Of a stretch of 64,000 bases of DNA, positions 60,930-64,000 are shown one piece after another. Made by a program: the position numbers and the translations under genes. Source of the DNA: Promethearchaeota archaeon (GTDB lineage Archaea > Asgardarchaeota > Lokiarchaeia > Sigynarchaeales > SOKP01); contig JABXKC010000003.1 in assembly GCA_013375495.1 (NCBI GenBank), positions 62,001-126,000 of the forward strand, given 5' to 3'. How positions within the stretch are numbered: the first letter of the stretch is position 1; each line of letters opens with the position of its first letter. The notes under the pieces were generated by a model. The model was not told where the DNA came from, did not search any database, and was given only the letters and a program-made list of their open reading frames with translations.

Positions 60930-62834
60930 TTAATTATCTTCCTTCAATAAAATAATAAAATTACTGCCTTGCGAATAATCCCCCTTTACCCTATTTTTGA
61001 CCCATGTCTGCCCACCATAGCTAGTAATTATATTTTTGACTAACGACAATCCTATACCCATTCCACCCGTGCTCCTGTCCTTTTCATAATTCCGTTTAAA
61101 AATGGTCATTTTTCTATCGTCGATTATCCCTAATCCATTATCTTTAAATTCAATTTTTATATAATTTCTACCTTCTTGATTAACTTTGGATATATTAATC
61201 CATAATTTTATCTTTTTGCTGTCGTTGTGAATAATCCCGTTAATTATTAGGTTTTCAAAGGCATCTATTAGAAGTTCCCCGCCGATAACATTAGTAATTT
61301 CTTGAACAGCATTAAAACTTATTTCTATTTCCCTTTCATGAAATCTTGAACGAATATTTTCGATGCACTTCTCGATTAATTTTTTCGCATCCATAGATTT
61401 TACGCTCATTTCTCCTTCTTCTATCTCTGAAAGTTTTCGCACATTTGAAACCAGAGATGCTCCTCTCTCTAATTGCTGCTTAATTATCTCTATCATATTT
61501 TTTTCTTTCTCTGAGAGATTATAATCCCCGTTCCAGATTTTCATTAATTGAACTGAAGCATTAATATTGTTAAGAATATTGCCTACATCGTGCGCTAGTA
61601 GATCCTTATAGAAATCTGCCTTATCATAAGCTTTTTTGTATCGTTCTTCAGATTCTAGTAACTCTTGTTCCGCTTTTTTCCGCTTGGTGATATCAATCGC
61701 AGCACCTTCAATCCGATTTTCATTTTCAAACATTCGCGCAGAAATACTCAACCAAATAGGTGTGCCGTCTTTTTTAGTGACAAGTATCTCATACCCTCTA
61801 ACCTCATTATTTAGACGAATCGCGTCTAAAATCTCATTGCGCTGATTTGGATATACGTAATGTTCAGTAGCAATATAATCTTCTAACAATTCTTCTCTTT
61901 TTTCATACCCAAATAATTTAGCAAATATTTCATTACATTCTAAAAACTTTCCATCACTTATTCTTGACCAATATAACCCCACTTGTGCGTTATTAAAGAG
62001 ATATCTATATTTCTCTTCAGATTCTTTTAATTTTTGCTCAGCTACAATTTTTTCCGTAATGTCTTCTGTCATAACCAAATCCGCTGGTCTCCCCTTATAA
62101 TTAATAGTTTTAGAAAAGTTATCGATCCAAGCAACTTCACCCGATTTCTTTATTATTCTATATTTATAGCGGTTTATGACATCAAGGTCACCTTTTTGTT
62201 TTTTTTTAGATTGTTCTAAAACAAGCTCTCGATCCTCAGGATGTATTATTTTTGCGTATTCATAGGGTTTCCAGTCTTTAATATCCTCACTACTATATCC
62301 ACTTACATCAGTTGCTCGCTGATTCCTATACTTAAATATTCCATCCTGTATGATATAAATACTCATAAAAGATTGCTCAGCGATGATTCTGAACTTTTCT
62401 TCAGATTCTTTTAATTTCTTCTCAGTTAGCTTACGTTCGGTAATATCCTTGAAAAAACAATGTGCTTGTGTGAAATTCCCACTATTATCGTATTCTATCC
62501 TTCCATCAAGCCAAATAATGCTATGAACCCCATTCTTTTTTACGATTTCATATTCAACATCTTGAATTACTCCTACTTCCTTGAAATGTGAAAATCTAGA
62601 AGTTAACAACTCTCTACTTTTAAGAACTAAAAACTCGCCGAAGCACTTCCCTATCACTTCTTCTTTATCATATCCTAAAAAATCAAGCCAAGCTTGATTA
62701 ATATCTATAATTTTAGTATCCTCATCCAAAGATTGGTACGGGAGTGGGGCATATTCATAAAATAATTTGTATCTTCTTTCTAATTCTCTTAACATATGTT
62801 TTTTATTATGATCTTTTTCGATTACTTTAAACAC
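60930..62834 (-). CDS. Multi-PAS soluble histidine kinase
   Basis: Sensor kinase of 634 aa without membrane helices. Three PAS/PAC repeats (residues about 15-135, 145-265, 275-395), each ending in a DITERK/DITKRKKAEQ-type boundary. The phosphoacceptor box is LLAHDVGNILNNINASVQLM, and the ATPase domain has NLIINGIIHND (N box), DNGLGIIDD (G1) and GGMGIGLSLVKNI (G2). The listed start is GTG 62834; a ribosome-binding-like AAAGGTG overlaps it, so initiation may be a few codons downstream. It follows the receiver protein by 9 bases, forming a two-component pair. Cytosolic PAS domains suggest a redox or small-molecule signal. Confidence 0.93.
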   Translation of the reverse strand: MFKVIEKDHNKKHMLRELERRYKLFYEYAPLPYQSLDEDTKIIDINQAWLDFLGYDKEEVIGKCFGEFLVLKSRELLTSRFSHFKEVGVIQDVEYEIVKKNGVHSIIWLDGRIEYDNSGNFTQAHCFFKDITERKLTEKKLKESEEKFRIIAEQSFMSIYIIQDGIFKYRNQRATDVSGYSSEDIKDWKPYEYAKIIHPEDRELVLEQSKKKQKGDLDVINRYKYRIIKKSGEVAWIDNFSKTINYKGRPADLVMTEDITEKIVAEQKLKESEEKYRYLFNNAQVGLYWSRISDGKFLECNEIFAKLFGYEKREELLEDYIATEHYVYPNQRNEILDAIRLNNEVRGYEILVTKKDGTPIWLSISARMFENENRIEGAAIDITKRKKAEQELLESEERYKKAYDKADFYKDLLAHDVGNILNNINASVQLMKIWNGDYNLSEKEKNMIEIIKQQLERGASLVSNVRKLSEIEEGEMSVKSMDAKKLIEKCIENIRSRFHEREIEISFNAVQEITNVIGGELLIDAFENLIINGIIHNDSKKIKLWINISKVNQEGRNYIKIEFKDNGLGIIDDRKMTIFKRNYEKDRSTGGMGIGLSLVKNIITSYGGQTWVKNRVKGDYSQGSNFIILLKEDN

Positions 62835-62843
62835 CTTTGAAAT

Positions 62844-63206
62844 TTACGTTTTTAATGCTTTATTGATTAGATACATCAGCTCTTCAATTTTAAAAGGCTT
62901 ACTAAGAAACGCTGTTGCCCCCATTGAAATGGAAAGTGATTTCATCGTAGTATCCGCACTTGCAAAGATAATTTTCGTGCTCCCATCAATCCGTAATATC
63001 TCGTTCATTGCATCTAATCCATTCATTACTGGCATTCGGTGGTCCATAATAATTACTTTAGGCTTATCTGAATGCTTTCTATAATTGTCAATTGCTTCCT
63101 TACCATTTGTAGAGAAATCAATTGAATAATCCCCCATTTCTGCTAATATTAACTTGTAGAGGTTTAACATAGTGAGGTCGTCGTCAACAACCAGAATTTT
63201 AGCGAT
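62844..63206 (-). CDS. Stand-alone receiver-domain response regulator, probable non-AUG start
   Basis: Single receiver domain of about 120 aa without an output domain. Seen: KILVVDDDLTM (acidic pocket), IIMDHRMPVMNGLDAM with the phospho-acceptor Asp, IIFASADTT (Thr/Ser switch) and FLSKPFKIEEL (Lys). The first AUG (63170) would remove the acidic pocket, so translation must begin upstream. The frame is open only back to a TGA at 63213-63215, with no AUG, GUG or UUG. An AAGGTGATC ribosome binding site (63211-63219) points to the AUC at 63204-63206. It is the first gene of an operon with the histidine kinase. Confidence 0.85.
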   Translation of the reverse strand: MAKILVVDDDLTMLNLYKLILAEMGDYSIDFSTNGKEAIDNYRKHSDKPKVIIMDHRMPVMNGLDAMNEILRIDGSTKIIFASADTTMKSLSISMGATAFLSKPFKIEELMYLINKALKT

Positions 63207-63210
63207 AGTA

Positions 63211-63219
63211 GATCACCTT
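63211..63219 (-). promoter_or_regulatory. Strong ribosome binding site deciding a non-AUG start
   Basis: AAGGTGATC on the minus strand pairs along its length with the archaeal 16S 3' end (GAUCACCUCC). It lies four bases before the AUC at 63206, and no AUG, GUG or UUG occurs in the receiver frame within usable distance. Confidence 0.5.
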
Positions 63220-63354
63220 ATTCAAAAGAATAGTAATAGATTTCCTATTTATGTATATCATAAATTTAGCATATTCTTGTCAATATGAAAGATTAGAGGA
63301 TATTCTATCTCTCTTCTAAAAAAAATGTAATAAGAAATAAAAAAAAATTAAATA

Positions 63355-64000
63355 TTAACTTTTGGCAATTTCTCTTCCAAACTCTACACATTTTTCTATA
63401 CTTTCTTGATCAGGATTCCATAAAGCACGAATACCATCGTTGATTATAGTAAAACCGCTCTTCTCTAAATGTTCTCTTATCAATTTTATTGATTCTCCAC
63501 TCCATCCATAACAACCAAAGGAGGTAGCCTTTTTATTTTTAAAACGTAAACCTTTAATCATCTCTAAAATTTCAGCGGTTGATGAAATAATTCCTCCTCC
63601 AATAGTAGGTGAACCTACAACTATGGTCTTAGATTTAAAGACTTCTGTGATAATGTCATTCTTATCCGAATTCGCTATATTATATAACTTCACATTTACA
63701 GCTTTATCAGTCTCCACTATTCCTTTACTAATTGCTTCAGCCATTCTCTTTGTTCCGTCCCACATTGTATCATACAGTATTGTAATTTGATTTTCTTGAT
63801 AAGCATTAGCCCACGCTAAGTATTTTTCAACAATTTGAGTTGGGTTATCTCTCCAAATTACCCCATGGCTCGTAGCAATAATATCGATAGGTAGATTAAG
63901 ACTTAAAACTTCTTTAATTTTCTTATCAACAAACGTACTGAAAGGGGTTAGAATGTTAGCATAGTATTTAATGCACTCTGCAAAAAGTTCGTTTTGATCA
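63355..64000 (-). CDS. FprA-type flavodiiron protein, 5' end cut by window edge
   Basis: C-terminal part of an A-type flavoprotein (flavodiiron protein), which reduces O2 to water or NO to N2O. The frame continues from the ATG at 63765 up to the window edge, so that ATG is internal. The upstream part reads LPIDIIATSHGVIWRDNPTQ followed by YLAWA, the end of the di-iron beta-lactamase-like domain, then ILYDTMWDGTKRMAEAI starts the flavodoxin domain, with IVVGSPTIGGGI and FGCYGWSGES for FMN binding. In methanogens the related enzyme is an F420H2 oxidase. It would protect an anaerobe from oxygen. Confidence 0.93.
   Translation of the reverse strand, partial: DQNELFAECIKYYANILTPFSTFVDKKIKEVLSLNLPIDIIATSHGVIWRDNPTQIVEKYLAWANAYQENQITILYDTMWDGTKRMAEAISKGIVETDKAVNVKLYNIANSDKNDIITEVFKSKTIVVGSPTIGGGIISSTAEILEMIKGLRFKNKKATSFGCYGWSGESIKLIREHLEKSGFTIINDGIRALWNPDQESIEKCVEFGREIAKS

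Noticed and set aside
1..64000. CRISPR arrays, insertion sequences, integrase attachment sites
   Set aside because: No regularly spaced direct repeats, transposase or integrase genes were found; the single tRNA has no duplicated 3' end nearby.

Overview
This is an AT-rich archaeal chromosome segment, most likely from an Asgard archaeon (Promethearchaeota, Lokiarchaeia-like). The lineage call is an inference from gene content: a Roadblock/LC7 domain fused to a Ras/Rab-like GTPase (26856-27845), a gelsolin-like protein behind a Lys/Glu-rich tail (41486-42243), two seven-helix membrane proteins ending in a longin/Roadblock-like domain (31271-33623), and coiled-coil/winged-helix protein pairs. 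The archaeal background is shown by isopentenyl phosphate kinase, the phosphomevalonate dehydratase / anhydromevalonate phosphate decarboxylase genes, a geranylgeranyl reductase and a bat-type HTH regulator. Ribosome binding sites of the GGTGA(TC) type recur and help decide several starts.

Region 1 (1-18.2 kb) is an isoprenoid and carotenoid block. It encodes HMG-CoA synthase, class II HMG-CoA reductase, mevalonate kinase, both phosphomevalonate dehydratase subunits, a UbiD-family decarboxylase with its UbiX flavin prenyltransferase, isopentenyl phosphate kinase, type 2 IPP isomerase, a prenyl diphosphate synthase and a geranylgeranyl reductase. A diphosphomevalonate/phosphomevalonate decarboxylase homologue gives a second possible route to the same product. 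Phytoene synthase, two CrtI-type desaturases, a CruF-type hydratase and a CrtZ-type hydroxylase make carotenoids from the same C20 precursor.

Region 2 (18.3-26.7 kb) holds an HD hydrolase, a GH38 alpha-mannosidase, a nucleotide-pyrophosphatase-like phosphodiesterase, a GTPase-dead EF-Tu/SelB paralogue, a beta-class DNA methyltransferase and an unknown protein. Region 3 (26.7-34 kb) is the signalling-like block: the Roadblock-GTPase, two tiny paralogous genes not previously obvious because of their size, a gamma-class DNA methylase, TrmO, the two seven-helix proteins and a 79-residue protein. Region 4 (34-41.3 kb) has a GPH-type sugar symporter, a Cys/Met-metabolism PLP enzyme, two non-pyrrolysine MttB-family methyltransferases with a corrinoid protein, and a DedA/VTT membrane protein.

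Region 5 (41.3-50 kb) has a 50-residue basic membrane peptide directly behind the gelsolin-like gene, an alpha/beta hydrolase, tRNA-Leu(CAG), a zinc/cadmium-type P-ATPase, a DUF166 protein, a kinase-like protein, and the coiled-coil/wHTH pair. Region 6 (50-56 kb) is a compact operon: three exported proteins (two with a sulfite-oxidase-like fold, one with an ethylbenzene-dehydrogenase haem-domain-like fold) followed by a YkoE-D-C-like ECF importer. Region 7 (56-64 kb) has a membrane-anchored hydrolase, a MoxR/VWA pair, a bat-type regulator, a PAS histidine kinase with its receiver protein, and a flavodiiron protein that runs off the right edge. No rRNA, CRISPR array or insertion sequence was seen.
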